64,000 nt of DNA from Streptomyces sp. ML-6 (GCF_030116705.1 NZ_JAOTIK010000001.1:1879001-1943000), one strand, 5' to 3'; counted from the stretch's first letter, positions 52,630 to 62,210 are shown. Made by a program: numbers and translations. The notes: generated by a model from the letters alone, not told the origin.

Positions 52630-53511
52630 TCAGCCCTTGACGGCTCCGGCGGACATGCCGGTGACCAGGTGGCGCTGGGCGAAGAGGAAGACCAGGGCCG
52701 CGGGTATCGCGATCAGTACGGAGGCCGCGGTCATGGGGCCCCACTGGGCTCCGTACTGGTTGACGAACTTCTGCAGTCCGCCGGCGAGCGTCAGGTTCTC
52801 GTCGCCGACCATGAAGGCGGAGGCGTACGCCACCTCGCCCCAGGCGGTGATGAAGGAGTAGAAGGCGGTGACGGCGAGACCGGGCTTGGCGAGCGGCAGG
52901 ATCAGCCGCCAGAAGGTGCCGAACGGGGTCAGGCCGTCGACCTGTCCGGACTCGTCGATCTCGCGCGGGATGGTGTCGAAGAAGCCCTTCATCATCCAGG
53001 CGCAGAACGGCACCGAGATGGTGAGGTAGGTGATGACGAGTCCGGCGGGCTGGTTGATCAGGCCCATGCCCGACATGATGTTGTAGATCGGCACGATGAG
53101 GACGGCGACCGGGAACATCTGGGTGACCAGCAGGGTCCACATCAGCCCGCGCTTGCCGGGGAAGCGGAAGCGGCTGACGGCGTAGCCGGTGGTCGCGGAG
53201 ACGAAGACGCCGAGGACGGTGGTGAGTCCCGCGATGACCACGGAGTTGCCGAACCAGGTCAGGAACTCGGTGTCCCGGATCAGGTTCGTGTAGTTCTCGA
53301 ACGTCGTCTCTTTGAAGAAGTCGGTCGTCGTGGCGTACTTCGCCGGCTTCAGCGAGGTCAGCAGGACCCAGAGCACCGGGAAGACCGCGATGACGGACGC
53401 GGCGATCAGGGTGAGGTGCAGGGCCACGGAGGCGGCCGGGGAACGCTCCCCGCGGCGCCGGGGCCTGCGGGCGGAGTGCCGGACGGTGGTGGTCGGGGCG
53501 GCGGTGGTCAC
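52630..53511 (-). CDS. malG: Maltose/maltodextrin ABC transporter permease MalG
   Basis: The 293-residue protein has six membrane helices (SVALHLTLIAASVIAVFPVLWVLLTSL, then WFGNSVVIAGLTTVLGVFVSA and later). The permease EAA loop is IDESGQVDGLTPFGTFWRLILPLAKPG with the invariant G. The order malE-malF-malG and loop length match the MalG subgroup. GTG 53511 overlaps the malF stop (53508) by 4 bases, giving translational coupling. It ends 106 bp before the alpha-glucosidase gene. No ATP-binding gene is present; in Streptomyces, MsiK elsewhere is known to energise such transporters. Confidence 0.95.
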   Translation of the reverse strand: MTTAAPTTTVRHSARRPRRRGERSPAASVALHLTLIAASVIAVFPVLWVLLTSLKPAKYATTTDFFKETTFENYTNLIRDTEFLTWFGNSVVIAGLTTVLGVFVSATTGYAVSRFRFPGKRGLMWTLLVTQMFPVAVLIVPIYNIMSGMGLINQPAGLVITYLTISVPFCAWMMKGFFDTIPREIDESGQVDGLTPFGTFWRLILPLAKPGLAVTAFYSFITAWGEVAYASAFMVGDENLTLAGGLQKFVNQYGAQWGPMTAASVLIAIPAALVFLFAQRHLVTGMSAGAVKG

Positions 53512-54524
53512 CAGTTGTCTCCCTGCGTGCGGAGCACTCGCCGGTAGACCACGGCGAAGAGCATCAGGAGGACGAGGATCAGCACGCCCCAGGTGGAGGA
53601 CTGCGCGAAGTCGCGCGGGCTGATCTCGAAGGAGAATTTGTACGCCTGGGTCACCAGGATCTGGGTGGACTCGCCCGGACCGCCCCTGGTCAGCAGGAAG
53701 ATCACCGGGAACATGTTGAACGTCCAGATGGTGGAGAGCAGGGTCACCGTGGCGGAGACCGGGCGCAGGCCGGGCAGGGTGACGTGGCGGAAGCGCTGCC
53801 AGGCGGTCGCGCCGTCCATCTCGGCGGCCTCGTACTGCTCGGCGGGTATGGACTGCAGGCCGCCGAGCAGGGCCACCATGATGAAGGGGACGCCGAGCCA
53901 GACGTTGACGGCGATGACGGAGAACTTGGCCCAGGTGGGGTCGTTCAGCCACGGGACGCCGTCGATCCCGGCGCCGCCGAGGATCTTGTTGAGCAGGCCG
54001 CGCTCCTCGTTGTAGAGGAAGCGCCAGGCGAAGACGGAGACGAAGCCGGGGATGGCCCAGGGCAGGATCAGGGCCATCCGGTAGACGGAACGGCCGGCGA
54101 TCCTTCGGTTGAGGATGTTGGCGAGGGCCATGCCCAGGCAGAAGGTGATGCCCACGCAGGAGACCGTCCACACCAGCGTCCAGCCGAGCGTGCCGAGGAA
54201 CTGGTCACCGGTCAGGGCGTCGGCGTAGTTGTCCAGCCCCACGAACTCGTAGGTGGCGGGCAGCTCGTTGACACCGATGGACCGGGCGACGTTGCGTTCG
54301 TTGGCGTCGGTCAGCGACAGCCAGATACCGCGGACCAGGGGGTAGCCGATGATCACGCCGATCACGACGACGACCGGGGCGACCATGGTCCAGGCGTACC
54401 AGTGGACCGACAGGGCCCGCCGGAGCCTGCTCGGCGGCGGGGGGTTGCCAGTACCGCGGCTCCGGCCGCGGGCGACGTCGTCGCCCGCGGCCTTCGCCAC
54501 CGACTGGCTGGTGTGGACAGCCAT
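53508..54524 (-). CDS. malF: Maltose/maltodextrin ABC transporter permease MalF
   Basis: The 338-residue protein has membrane helices starting VHWYAWTMVAPVVVVIGVIIGYPLV-like (WYAWTMVAPVVVVIGVIIG) and the EAA loop AAEMDGATAWQRFRHVTLPGLRP. The C-terminal helix region reads TWGVLILVLLMLFAVVYRR. It is the membrane partner of MalG. It is separated from malE by 21 bp and overlaps malG by 4 bp, so the three form one operon. Confidence 0.95.
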   Translation of the reverse strand: MAVHTSQSVAKAAGDDVARGRSRGTGNPPPPSRLRRALSVHWYAWTMVAPVVVVIGVIIGYPLVRGIWLSLTDANERNVARSIGVNELPATYEFVGLDNYADALTGDQFLGTLGWTLVWTVSCVGITFCLGMALANILNRRIAGRSVYRMALILPWAIPGFVSVFAWRFLYNEERGLLNKILGGAGIDGVPWLNDPTWAKFSVIAVNVWLGVPFIMVALLGGLQSIPAEQYEAAEMDGATAWQRFRHVTLPGLRPVSATVTLLSTIWTFNMFPVIFLLTRGGPGESTQILVTQAYKFSFEISPRDFAQSSTWGVLILVLLMLFAVVYRRVLRTQGDNW

Positions 54525-54545
54525 CAGCCGGCCTGCCTTCCTGGG

Positions 54546-55817
54546 TTACTTCCAGCCCTCGAGGAGCTTGCGGTAGGAGTCGCCGGTCGCCTTGGCCGCC
54601 TTCTCCGGAGTGGTCTGGCCGGTGAGGACCTTGGTGTACTCGGTGTTCAGCGGGGCGAAGAGGCTGCCGGTCTCCGGGATCCAGGGACGCTCGACGGCGG
54701 TCTCCACGACCGGCTTGAAGAACTGGACGATCTCGCTGTCCACGGCCTGCTGCCTGCCGTACGCGGAGGTGCGGGTCGGGAGCAGGTTCAGCTCGCCGGC
54801 GACCTGCGCCTGGGACTCCACCGAGGTCATGTACTCGACGAAGGCGTAGGAGGCGTCCAGGTTCTTGGAGCCCGCGTAGACGGCCAGGTTGTGGCCGCCC
54901 TGCGGGGCGCCCTGCGCGACGGAGCCGGCCGGGACCGGGGCGATGCCCAGGTTCCCCTTGTCGGAGAACTCCTTGCCGGTCAGCGTGTCGGTGACGGCCC
55001 AGGGGCCGTTGATCATCATCGCGACGTCGCCGTTCTTGAACGACTGCATCATGTTCTCCCAGCCGTCCGTGGCGTCGGTCTTGGCCGCCCCGGAGTCGAC
55101 GAGGTCCTTCACGACGCCGAACGCCTTGACGCCCGCCGCGTTGTCGACGGTGATCTCCTTGTCGGCCGCGGCGACCAGGTCGCCGCCCTCGCCGTACAGG
55201 AAGGACAGGAAGTAGTACGAGTCGTCGCCGCGCAGGTAAAGACCGGTCTTGCCGGTCTTCTTCTTGATCTTCTTGGCGACGGACTTCAGGTCGGCGATGT
55301 TCGCGGGCGGCTCGACGCCGGCGTCCTTGAACATCTTCTTGTTGTAGAAGATGCCCATGGAGTCGATGACCTGCGGCACCGCGTACGTCTTGTCCTTGTA
55401 CTTGGTGGAGGCGGCGGCCTGCTTCAGGAAGTCGTCCGGGTTCTTCAGCGCGGCGGTGCCGTCGAGCGGGGCCAGGTAGCCGAGGTCGGCGAACTCGGGG
55501 GTCCAGGCGACCTCGGAACGGATGACGTCCGGAGCGCCGGAGCCGGCCTGCGCCGCGTTCTTGAACTTGTTCTGCGCGTCACCGAACGGGACGTTGACGT
55601 ACTTCACGTCGACCTTCGGGTGCTTCTTCTCGAAGCCCTCGGCGATCTTCTTGAAGACCTTGTCCTCGCTGCCGACGTTCGAGGTGTCCCACCACGTCAC
55701 GGTGCCGGAGAGCTCGCCCGACCCCTTCGTGCCGCCGGACTCGTCGTCGCTGCCGCAGGCGGTCGCCGCGAGCGCCAGGGCCGCGACCAGGGCGGTGGCC
55801 GTTATGCCACGTCGCAT
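54546..55817 (-). CDS. malE: Maltose/maltodextrin-binding lipoprotein MalE
   Basis: The 423-residue protein starts at ATG 55817, preceded by AAGGAG, and has a lipoprotein signal with lipobox LAATAC (Cys21) followed by GSDDES. Binding-protein features include VTWWDTSNV, a hinge-type IDSMGIFYNKKMF, and GDVAMMINGPWAVTDT; many tryptophans suit sugar stacking. A C-terminal TPEKAAKATGDSYRKLLEGW is typical. It captures maltodextrins for MalFG. Upstream is an operator-rich control region divergent from malR. Confidence 0.95.
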   Translation of the reverse strand: MRRGITATALVAALALAATACGSDDESGGTKGSGELSGTVTWWDTSNVGSEDKVFKKIAEGFEKKHPKVDVKYVNVPFGDAQNKFKNAAQAGSGAPDVIRSEVAWTPEFADLGYLAPLDGTAALKNPDDFLKQAAASTKYKDKTYAVPQVIDSMGIFYNKKMFKDAGVEPPANIADLKSVAKKIKKKTGKTGLYLRGDDSYYFLSFLYGEGGDLVAAADKEITVDNAAGVKAFGVVKDLVDSGAAKTDATDGWENMMQSFKNGDVAMMINGPWAVTDTLTGKEFSDKGNLGIAPVPAGSVAQGAPQGGHNLAVYAGSKNLDASYAFVEYMTSVESQAQVAGELNLLPTRTSAYGRQQAVDSEIVQFFKPVVETAVERPWIPETGSLFAPLNTEYTKVLTGQTTPEKAAKATGDSYRKLLEGWK

Positions 55818-56266
55818 CTGAACTCCTTCAACTGCCGTACCGCTCCGTCGCGGCGCCGGGTCGACGAGAACGTAACAAGGATGAAAGAACACCGAAAGAG
55901 TTTGCGGAAGATTTCTGCAAGCCCCGGCGATCGTTACATTCGCGTGTCCTCACGGTTGCCGTCAAGACCCTTGACTGCGGCAGTCCGATCCTGGTGTCTC
56001 CTGGCCATGGGCCGCCGCATCGCGGTACGACGATCCGATCACCGCCTGCAAACCGGGGCTGCAAGAGCTTGCAACACGTTGCCGCAGGGCCACCCGGCCC
56101 GCGGTATGGCTCCGGGGTCCGGTCGGCCGGGCGCACGGGCCCCGGGGGCGCGGGAGGGGCACGGCGGGGGCTCCGGAGGGGCACGGCGGGGGTGCAGGAG
56201 GGGCGCGGCCGCCCGGTTCATGGCCCTGGTGGGCAATCCGACACACGCCCGGTACAGTCCACTTCC
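55818..56266. promoter_or_regulatory. malE-malR divergent control region with two TTGCA palindromes
   Basis: TTGCGGAA-GAT-TTCTGCAA at 55902-55920 is a pseudo-palindrome with one mismatch. TGCAAG-AG-CTTGCA at 56060-56073 is a perfect palindrome, with a further GCTTGCAACACGTTGC just after. On the minus strand TTGACG (55965-55960) is a plausible malE -35, so the first site is downstream of the malE promoter. A -10-like TACAGT at 56253-56258 ends 8 bp before ATG 56267 of malR. The region has no gene. Confidence 0.75.
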
Positions 56267-57334
56267 ATGACCGCACGGCTTGCCGATATCGCAACTCAGG
56301 CGGGGGTCAGCGAAGCGACGGTCAGCCGTGTACTGAACGGCAAGCCCGGTGTTGCAGCGGCCACCCGTGAATCCGTCCTCGCCGCGCTCGACGTCCTCGG
56401 TTACGAGCGGCCCGTACGCCTGCGCAGGCGCAGCGCGGGGCTCGTCGGCCTGATCACCCCCGAGCTGGAGAACCCGATCTTCCCGGCGCTGGCCCAGGTC
56501 ATCGGCCAGGCGCTGACCCGGCAGGGCTACACCCCGGTGCTGGCGACCCAGACCCCCGGCGGCTCCACCGAGGACGAGCTGACCGAGATGCTGGTCGACC
56601 GCGGCGTGGCGGGCATCATCTTCGTCTCCGGGCTGCACGCCGACACCTCGGCCGACATGCAGCGCTACGAGCAACTGCGCGCCAAGGGTGTCCCGTTCGT
56701 CCTGGTCAACGGCTTCTCGCCGAAGGTCCAGGCCCCGTTCATCTCCCCGGACGACCGGGCCGCGATGCGGCTCGCGGTGACGCACCTGGTGTCGCTGGGC
56801 CATCAGCGGATCGGCCTGGCGGTCGGACCCAAGCGCTTCGTGCCCGTGCTGCGCAAGATCGAGGGCTTCCGCTCCACCGTGCGCGAGCAGTTGGGCATCG
56901 GGCCGGACGAGGTGGAGGAGCTGATCCAGCACTCGCTGTTCACCCTGGAGGGCGGCCAGGCCGCGGCGTCGGCGCTGATGGAGCGGGGCTGCACGGCGGT
57001 GGTGTGCGCGAGCGACATGATGGCGCTCGGCGCGATCCGGGCCGCCCGCCGGCTGTCGCTGGAGGTGCCGCGCGACCTGTCGGTGGTCGGCTACGACGAC
57101 TCGCCGCTCATAGCGTTCACCGATCCGCCGCTGACCACGATCCGGCAGCCGGTGACGGCGATGGGCCAGGCCGCCGTGCGCACCCTCCTGGAGGAGATCG
57201 GCGGCACCCCCGCCCCGCACAGCGAGTTCGTCTTCATGCCCGAACTCGTCGTCCGGGGTTCGACGGCGGCCGGTCCCGGGGCCGCCCCGGGCTCGTCCGC
57301 CGGACCCGTTCCAGGGTCGCACGCCCGCTCCTGA
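56267..57334 (+). CDS. malR: LacI-family maltose regulator MalR
   Basis: The 355-residue protein starts at ATG 56267 (MTARLADIATQAGVSEATVSRVLNGKPGVAAATRESV). This helix-turn-helix with hinge is followed by the ligand-binding core (GLVGLITPELENPIFPALAQ, FVSGLHADTSADM, VVGYDDSPLIAFTDPPLTTIRQP). It is divergent from malE, as in S. coelicolor and S. lividans, where MalR represses malE and starch genes until maltose-type sugars are present. The paralogue at 49792-50850 is very similar. It is probably leaderless or nearly so. Confidence 0.95.
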   Translation: MTARLADIATQAGVSEATVSRVLNGKPGVAAATRESVLAALDVLGYERPVRLRRRSAGLVGLITPELENPIFPALAQVIGQALTRQGYTPVLATQTPGGSTEDELTEMLVDRGVAGIIFVSGLHADTSADMQRYEQLRAKGVPFVLVNGFSPKVQAPFISPDDRAAMRLAVTHLVSLGHQRIGLAVGPKRFVPVLRKIEGFRSTVREQLGIGPDEVEELIQHSLFTLEGGQAAASALMERGCTAVVCASDMMALGAIRAARRLSLEVPRDLSVVGYDDSPLIAFTDPPLTTIRQPVTAMGQAAVRTLLEEIGGTPAPHSEFVFMPELVVRGSTAAGPGAAPGSSAGPVPGSHARS

Positions 57335-57480
57335 ACCGCAGCTCCGCCGCCGGGAAGCGGGCCGGGACCGGGGCCGGGAAGCGGTGCCGCGCCCTCCCCG
57401 GCCGGGCCGTGCGGCGTGCGGCCCGGACCCGGCAGGGGGGTCGTCGGGCGAAGAAGTCTTTTCTGGCAGACTCTGTGCCT

Positions 57481-58455
57481 ATGGGTGAATCGAGAGTGAC
57501 GTCACAGGAAGGCCGGGCAGAGGCCACCCCGTCACCCATCGCGGACGAGGCGGCCCCCTCGGCGAACGCGGGACCCGTCACCGGACGGCGCAACAGCGGC
57601 CCGGTGCGACTGCGGTCCCTGCGTTCCCCCCGCCGGCCACGCATCTGGTTCGAAATCCTGCTGATCGCGGCCAGTTACTGGATGTACTCGCTGGTGCGCA
57701 ACGCCGTCCCGGAGCAGAAGGCCGAGGCCCTGCGCAACGCCGACTGGATCTGGGCGGTCGAGAAGCACCTGGGGATCGCGGTGGAACAGACGGTCAACCA
57801 CGCGGTGAACTCCGTGACATGGCTGATCGTCTCGATGAACTACTACTACGCGACACTGCACTTCGTCGTCACCATCTGCGTGCTGGTGTGGCTGTTCCGC
57901 CGTCACCCCGGCCGGTACGCGGCGGCCCGGCTGGCCCTGTTCATGACCACGGGGGTGGCCCTGATCGGCTACTACCTGTACCCGTTGGCGCCGCCGCGCC
58001 TGATGAACGGCGGCGGGTTCGTCGACACCGTCCTCGTCCACCACACCTGGGGTTCGATGGCCTCGGGCAACTTCAAGAACATGTCGAACCAGTACGCGGC
58101 GATGCCGTCGATGCACATCGGCTGGTCGCTCTGGTGCGGCCTGATGATCTTCGCGCTGGCCACCGCGCCCTGGGCCCGCATCCTGGGCCTGCTCTACCCG
58201 GCGGCCACCCTGGTCGTGATCGTGGCGACCGCCAACCACTTCTGGCTGGACGCGCTGGGCGGCATGGCGTGCCTGGCCGTCGGCTTCCTGATCTCGTACG
58301 CCTGGTACGACTCGCTGCCGCACCACCTCCCGAAACGGGTGCAGCCACCGGGCACGGAGGTGCGGGCGGTCTGCCTGTCCGCCGGTGTGCCGGCCGGGAC
58401 GCGGCGCCCGACGGTGGATGCGGCGGCGCGCGATTCGGGCCCGTGGGGCGGCTGA
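57481..58455 (+). CDS. PAP2-superfamily integral membrane phosphatase/phosphotransferase (inositolphosphotransferase-like)
   Basis: The 324-residue protein has a basic cytoplasmic N-terminus (RLRSLRSPRRPR), then about six membrane helices. The PAP2-like pieces are PLAPPRLM (domain 1-like), SMHIGWSLW (MPSMH, domain 2) and ANHFWLDALGG (HxxxD-type, domain 3, with His and Asp). These match the aureobasidin-type InoP/PAP2_3 subgroup. The catalytic histidines are present, so a lipid or polyprenol phosphatase or inositol-phosphate transferase is expected. ATG 57481 directly follows a -10-like stretch and is probably leaderless. Divergent genes flank it. Confidence 0.88.
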   Translation: MGESRVTSQEGRAEATPSPIADEAAPSANAGPVTGRRNSGPVRLRSLRSPRRPRIWFEILLIAASYWMYSLVRNAVPEQKAEALRNADWIWAVEKHLGIAVEQTVNHAVNSVTWLIVSMNYYYATLHFVVTICVLVWLFRRHPGRYAAARLALFMTTGVALIGYYLYPLAPPRLMNGGGFVDTVLVHHTWGSMASGNFKNMSNQYAAMPSMHIGWSLWCGLMIFALATAPWARILGLLYPAATLVVIVATANHFWLDALGGMACLAVGFLISYAWYDSLPHHLPKRVQPPGTEVRAVCLSAGVPAGTRRPTVDAAARDSGPWGG

Positions 58456-58531
58456 CCACGCCCGTACCCGTGGAGCGACCGGCCGCGCTCCGTACCGGTG
58501 AGACGGTCGACCACGCTCCGCGAGAGGTCCC

Positions 58532-61522
58532 TCACGCCCCGTAGAACCGCTCCTCCACCACTGCCCTGGCCCGTCGGGTGATCCGCCGGTAGTCGTCCAG
58601 CATGTCCCCGACGTGCCCCGGCTCGTAGCCCAGGTACCGCCCCACCGCGGTGAGTTCGCGGGGTCCCGTGGGGAACGTGTCACCCGGTCGGCCCCGTACC
58701 AGCATCACCGCGTTGCGGACCCGGGTGGCCAGCACCCACGCCTCGTCCAGCGTCTGCGCGTCCTCCACGGAGATCAGCCCGGCCGCGCAGGCCGCGGCCA
58801 GGGCCTCGCGGGTGCGGGTGGTCCGCAGCCCCGGTTCCACCCAGCCGTGCTGCATCTGCATCAGCTGGACCGTCCACTCGACATCGCTCAGGCCGCCGCG
58901 CCCCAGTTTGGTGTGGAGCGTCGGATCGGCGCCGCGCGGCAGCCGTTCGGACTCCATGCGGGCCTTCAGCCGGCGGATCTCACGGACCGCGTCCTCCCCC
59001 AGCCCCTCCATCGGGTAGCGCAGCGGATCGACCAGGTCGACGAACTCGCGTCCGAGTTCCGCGTCGCCCGCGACCGGTTCGGCGCGCAGCAGGGCCTGGC
59101 TCTCCCAGACCAGCGACCAGCGCCGGTAGTACGCCTCGTAGGACCCCAGCGTACGGACCATCGGCCCGTTCCTGCCCTCCGGCCGCAGGTCCGCGTCGAT
59201 GATCAACGGCGGGTCGGCGGTGGGCAGCTGGAGCAGCCGGCGCATCTCGGACACCACCGCGTTCGCGGCGCGGGCCGCCTCCTGCTCGTCGACGCCCTCG
59301 CGCGGGGAGTGCACGAACAGCACGTCGGCGTCGGATCCGTAGCCGAGTTCGTGGCCGCCGAAGCGGCCCATGCCGATGACCGCGAACCGGGTGGGCAGGG
59401 TGTCCCCCCACTGCTCGCGCACGGCGGCGCGCAGGGCGCCCGCGATCGTGACGGCGTTCAGGTCGGTGACCGCGCCGCCGACCCGGTCGACGAGGGCCCC
59501 CGGGTCCTCCTCGGCGGGGTTGTCCTCCGTGCCGTACGAATCGATCAGGTCCCCGGCCGTGGTCCGGAACAGCTCGCGCCGCCGCACCCCGCGCACCACC
59601 GCGACCGCGGTCTCGGCGTCGTCCGCGCGCCCCACCGCGGCCAGCACCTCCTGTTCCAGGTGCTCCCGGGTGCGCGGCTTCAGCCCCTGCGGGTCGCCGA
59701 GCAGCGCCACCGCCTCCGGGGCCCGCAGCAGCAGGTCGGGGGCGAGCCGGCCGGCCGACAGCACCCGGGCGAGGTTCTCCGCCGCCGCGCCCTCGTCCCG
59801 CAGCAGCCGCAGGTACCAGGGGGTCTTGCCCAGCGCGTCGGACACCTTGCGGAAGCCGAGCAGCCCGGCGTCCGGGTCGGCGGAGTCCGCGAACCAGCCG
59901 AGCAGCACCGGCAGCAGGGTGCGCTGGATGGCGGCCTTGCGGGACACCCCGGACGACAGCGCCTCCAGGTGCCGCAGCGCGGCGGCCGGGTCGGCGTAGC
60001 CGAGGGCTTCGAGCCGGTGCCCGGCCGCCTTCGCGCTGAGCCGGGACTCGCCGGGGCCGAGCTGGGCGACGGCGTCGAGCAGCGGCCGGTAGAACAGCTT
60101 CTCGTGCAGCCGCCGCACCACGGAGGCGTGCCGCTTCCACGCCTGGTTGAGCTCGGTGATCGGGTCGGTGCGCATCCCCAGGGAACGGCCGAGCCGCCGC
60201 AGGTCCGGGGCGTCCTCGGGAACCAGGTGGGTGCGACGCAGCCGGTGGAGCTGGATGCGGTGCTCCATGGCGCGCAGGAAGCGGTAGGCGTCGTCGAGCT
60301 GCGCGGCGTCCACCCGGCCCACGTAGCCGCCCGCGGCGAGCGCGTGCAGGGCCTCCAGCGTGGTGCCGCTGCGCAGGGTGGAGTCGCTGCGGCCGTGCAC
60401 CAACTGGAGGAGCTGCACGGCGAATTCGACGTCCCGCAGTCCGCCGGGGCCGAGCTTGAGTTCGCGCTCGACGCGGTCGGCGGGGATGTTGTCGACGACG
60501 CGGCGGCGCATCTTCTGCACGTCGGGGACGAAGTTCTCGCGGTCGGCGGCCTGCCACACGAGCGGGGCGACGGCCTCGACGTACTCCGCGCCCAGCTCGG
60601 GGTCGCCGGCCACCGGGCGGGCCTTGAGCAGGGCCTGGAACTCCCAGGTCTTGGCCCAGCGCTGGTAGTACGCGAGGTGCGAGGAGAGGGTACGGACGAG
60701 GGGGCCGTTGCGGCCCTCGGGGCGGAGGTTGGCGTCGACCGGCCAGATGGTGCCCTCGACCGTCGTGTCGGAGCAGATCCGCATCATGTGCGCGGCCAGC
60801 CGGGTGGCGGCCCGCAGGGCCTCGTTCTCCTCGTGGCCGTCCACCGGTTCCGCGACGAAGATGACGTCGACGTCGGAGACGTAGTTCAGTTCGTGCCCGC
60901 CGCACTTGCCCATCGCGATGACGGCGAGCCGGCACTGCGCGGCGTCGGCGGGCGCCGCCGTCCGGGCGATGGCGAGGGCCGCCCGCAGGGTCGCGGTGGC
61001 CAGGTCGGCGAGTTCGGTGGCGGCCTCGGCGACGTCCGTGGTGCCGCACACGTCACGGGCCGCTATGGCCAGCAGGCACCGCCGGTAGGCGACGCGCAGC
61101 GAGTCCGGGTCGTCGGCCCCGGCGAGCCCCAGCTCGAACTCGGGCACGCCGGGGTGCAGGTCGGTGGCCTCGTAGGTGACGAGCGCCTGCCAGTCGTGGG
61201 GGTGGCGGGCGAGGTGGTCGCCGAGCGCCTCGGAGGCGCCGAGCACCCCGAGCAGCCGGTCCCGCAGCGGTTTGGCGGTGACGAGCGTGTCCAGGAGGAT
61301 CTGCCGCTCGTCCGGCTCCTCGGCCTCCACCAGCCGGACCAGGCCCCGCAGGGCCAGATCGGGGTCGGCGGTCGCGCCGAGGGCTTCGAACAGGACCGGG
61401 TCGGAGCGCACGGAGGACAGCTCCGGCAGGTCGAGGAGCCGCTCGGCGGCGGCGGGGTCGGTGAAACCGTGCCGCAGCAGTCGGGTGAATGTGCTGCTCC
61501 TGCGCCCCGGCACCGTCGTCAT
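58532..61522 (-). CDS. glnE: Bifunctional glutamine synthetase adenylyltransferase/deadenylase (GlnE)
   Basis: The 996-residue protein has two nucleotidyltransferase cores. The N-terminal one carries GKCGGHELNYVSDVDVIF and the C-terminal one GMGRFGGHELGYGSDADVLF. Each has the GGxELxYxSDxD metal motif and is followed by a helical domain (VQLLQLVHGRSDSTL and WTVQLMQMQHGW). GlnE adds AMP to Tyr397 of GlnA when nitrogen is plentiful and removes it when scarce. The size is normal. It starts at ATG 61522 and ends convergent with the PAP2 gene. It is about 45 kb from glnA, not adjacent. Confidence 0.97.
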   Translation of the reverse strand: MTTVPGRRSSTFTRLLRHGFTDPAAAERLLDLPELSSVRSDPVLFEALGATADPDLALRGLVRLVEAEEPDERQILLDTLVTAKPLRDRLLGVLGASEALGDHLARHPHDWQALVTYEATDLHPGVPEFELGLAGADDPDSLRVAYRRCLLAIAARDVCGTTDVAEAATELADLATATLRAALAIARTAAPADAAQCRLAVIAMGKCGGHELNYVSDVDVIFVAEPVDGHEENEALRAATRLAAHMMRICSDTTVEGTIWPVDANLRPEGRNGPLVRTLSSHLAYYQRWAKTWEFQALLKARPVAGDPELGAEYVEAVAPLVWQAADRENFVPDVQKMRRRVVDNIPADRVERELKLGPGGLRDVEFAVQLLQLVHGRSDSTLRSGTTLEALHALAAGGYVGRVDAAQLDDAYRFLRAMEHRIQLHRLRRTHLVPEDAPDLRRLGRSLGMRTDPITELNQAWKRHASVVRRLHEKLFYRPLLDAVAQLGPGESRLSAKAAGHRLEALGYADPAAALRHLEALSSGVSRKAAIQRTLLPVLLGWFADSADPDAGLLGFRKVSDALGKTPWYLRLLRDEGAAAENLARVLSAGRLAPDLLLRAPEAVALLGDPQGLKPRTREHLEQEVLAAVGRADDAETAVAVVRGVRRRELFRTTAGDLIDSYGTEDNPAEEDPGALVDRVGGAVTDLNAVTIAGALRAAVREQWGDTLPTRFAVIGMGRFGGHELGYGSDADVLFVHSPREGVDEQEAARAANAVVSEMRRLLQLPTADPPLIIDADLRPEGRNGPMVRTLGSYEAYYRRWSLVWESQALLRAEPVAGDAELGREFVDLVDPLRYPMEGLGEDAVREIRRLKARMESERLPRGADPTLHTKLGRGGLSDVEWTVQLMQMQHGWVEPGLRTTRTREALAAACAAGLISVEDAQTLDEAWVLATRVRNAVMLVRGRPGDTFPTGPRELTAVGRYLGYEPGHVGDMLDDYRRITRRARAVVEERFYGA

Positions 61523-61697
61523 CGCGTGCTCTCCTGCTCGCCGTCCACACCATTCAGCGTTCCGAGCCTAGCCCGTGTCCGGGAATCGCCGCCCGCCGCG
61601 CGAGGGCCGACCCGGCCGGTCCGGCCGGTCGGGAGCGGGTGCGTGGTCCGCGCTTCCCGGGCACGATCACTGTGGGGGACCAGACCGGGAGGACCGC

Positions 61698-62210
61698 ATG
61701 TCCGGATTCGAACCCTTCGCCGAGCTGAACGCCGACTTCAGCGACGAGAACGCGACGGCCTGCCCGTGGTCCGTGGCGAAGGAGTTGCTGACCGGGGCGG
61801 AGCTGTACTGGCTTTCCACGGTCCGTCCCGACGGCCGCCCCCACGTCACTCCGCTGATCGGGGTGTGGTCGGACAACGCGCTGTACTTCGCCACGGGCGC
61901 GGCGGAGCGCAAGGCCCTCAACCTGGGCGCCAACCCCGCCGTGGTGGTGACGACGGGCGTCAACACCCTGTCGGAGGGGGTCGACGTGGTGGTCGAGGGG
62001 CGGGCGGAGCGGGTGCGGGAGACGGACCGGCTGAGCGGGCTGGCCGGGCAGTGGGAGGCGAAGTACGGCCCCCGGTGGCACTTCGACGTCGAGGACGGCA
62101 CGTTCGTGAACGCGGGGCACTCGGCGCTGGTGTTCGAGGTGCGGCCCCACAAGGCGTTCGGTTTCGGCAGGGGCGACCACTACAGCCAGACCCGGTGGCG
62201 GTTCAGCTGA
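61698..62210 (+). CDS. Pyridoxamine 5'-phosphate oxidase-fold (PPOX) flavin/F420-type protein
   Basis: The 170-residue protein starts at ATG 61698. The split-barrel fold reads YWLSTVRPDGRPHVTPLIGVWSDNALYFATGAAERKALNL, then NPAVVVTTG, VDVVVEGRAERV and LVFEVRPHKAFGFGRGD. The PHVTPL and TGxxxRKxxNL motifs are typical of PPOX-class proteins that bind FMN, F420 or haem-breakdown substrates; the exact cofactor is not evident. It converges with the methyltransferase downstream, with an inverted repeat between. Confidence 0.9.
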   Translation: MSGFEPFAELNADFSDENATACPWSVAKELLTGAELYWLSTVRPDGRPHVTPLIGVWSDNALYFATGAAERKALNLGANPAVVVTTGVNTLSEGVDVVVEGRAERVRETDRLSGLAGQWEAKYGPRWHFDVEDGTFVNAGHSALVFEVRPHKAFGFGRGDHYSQTRWRFS

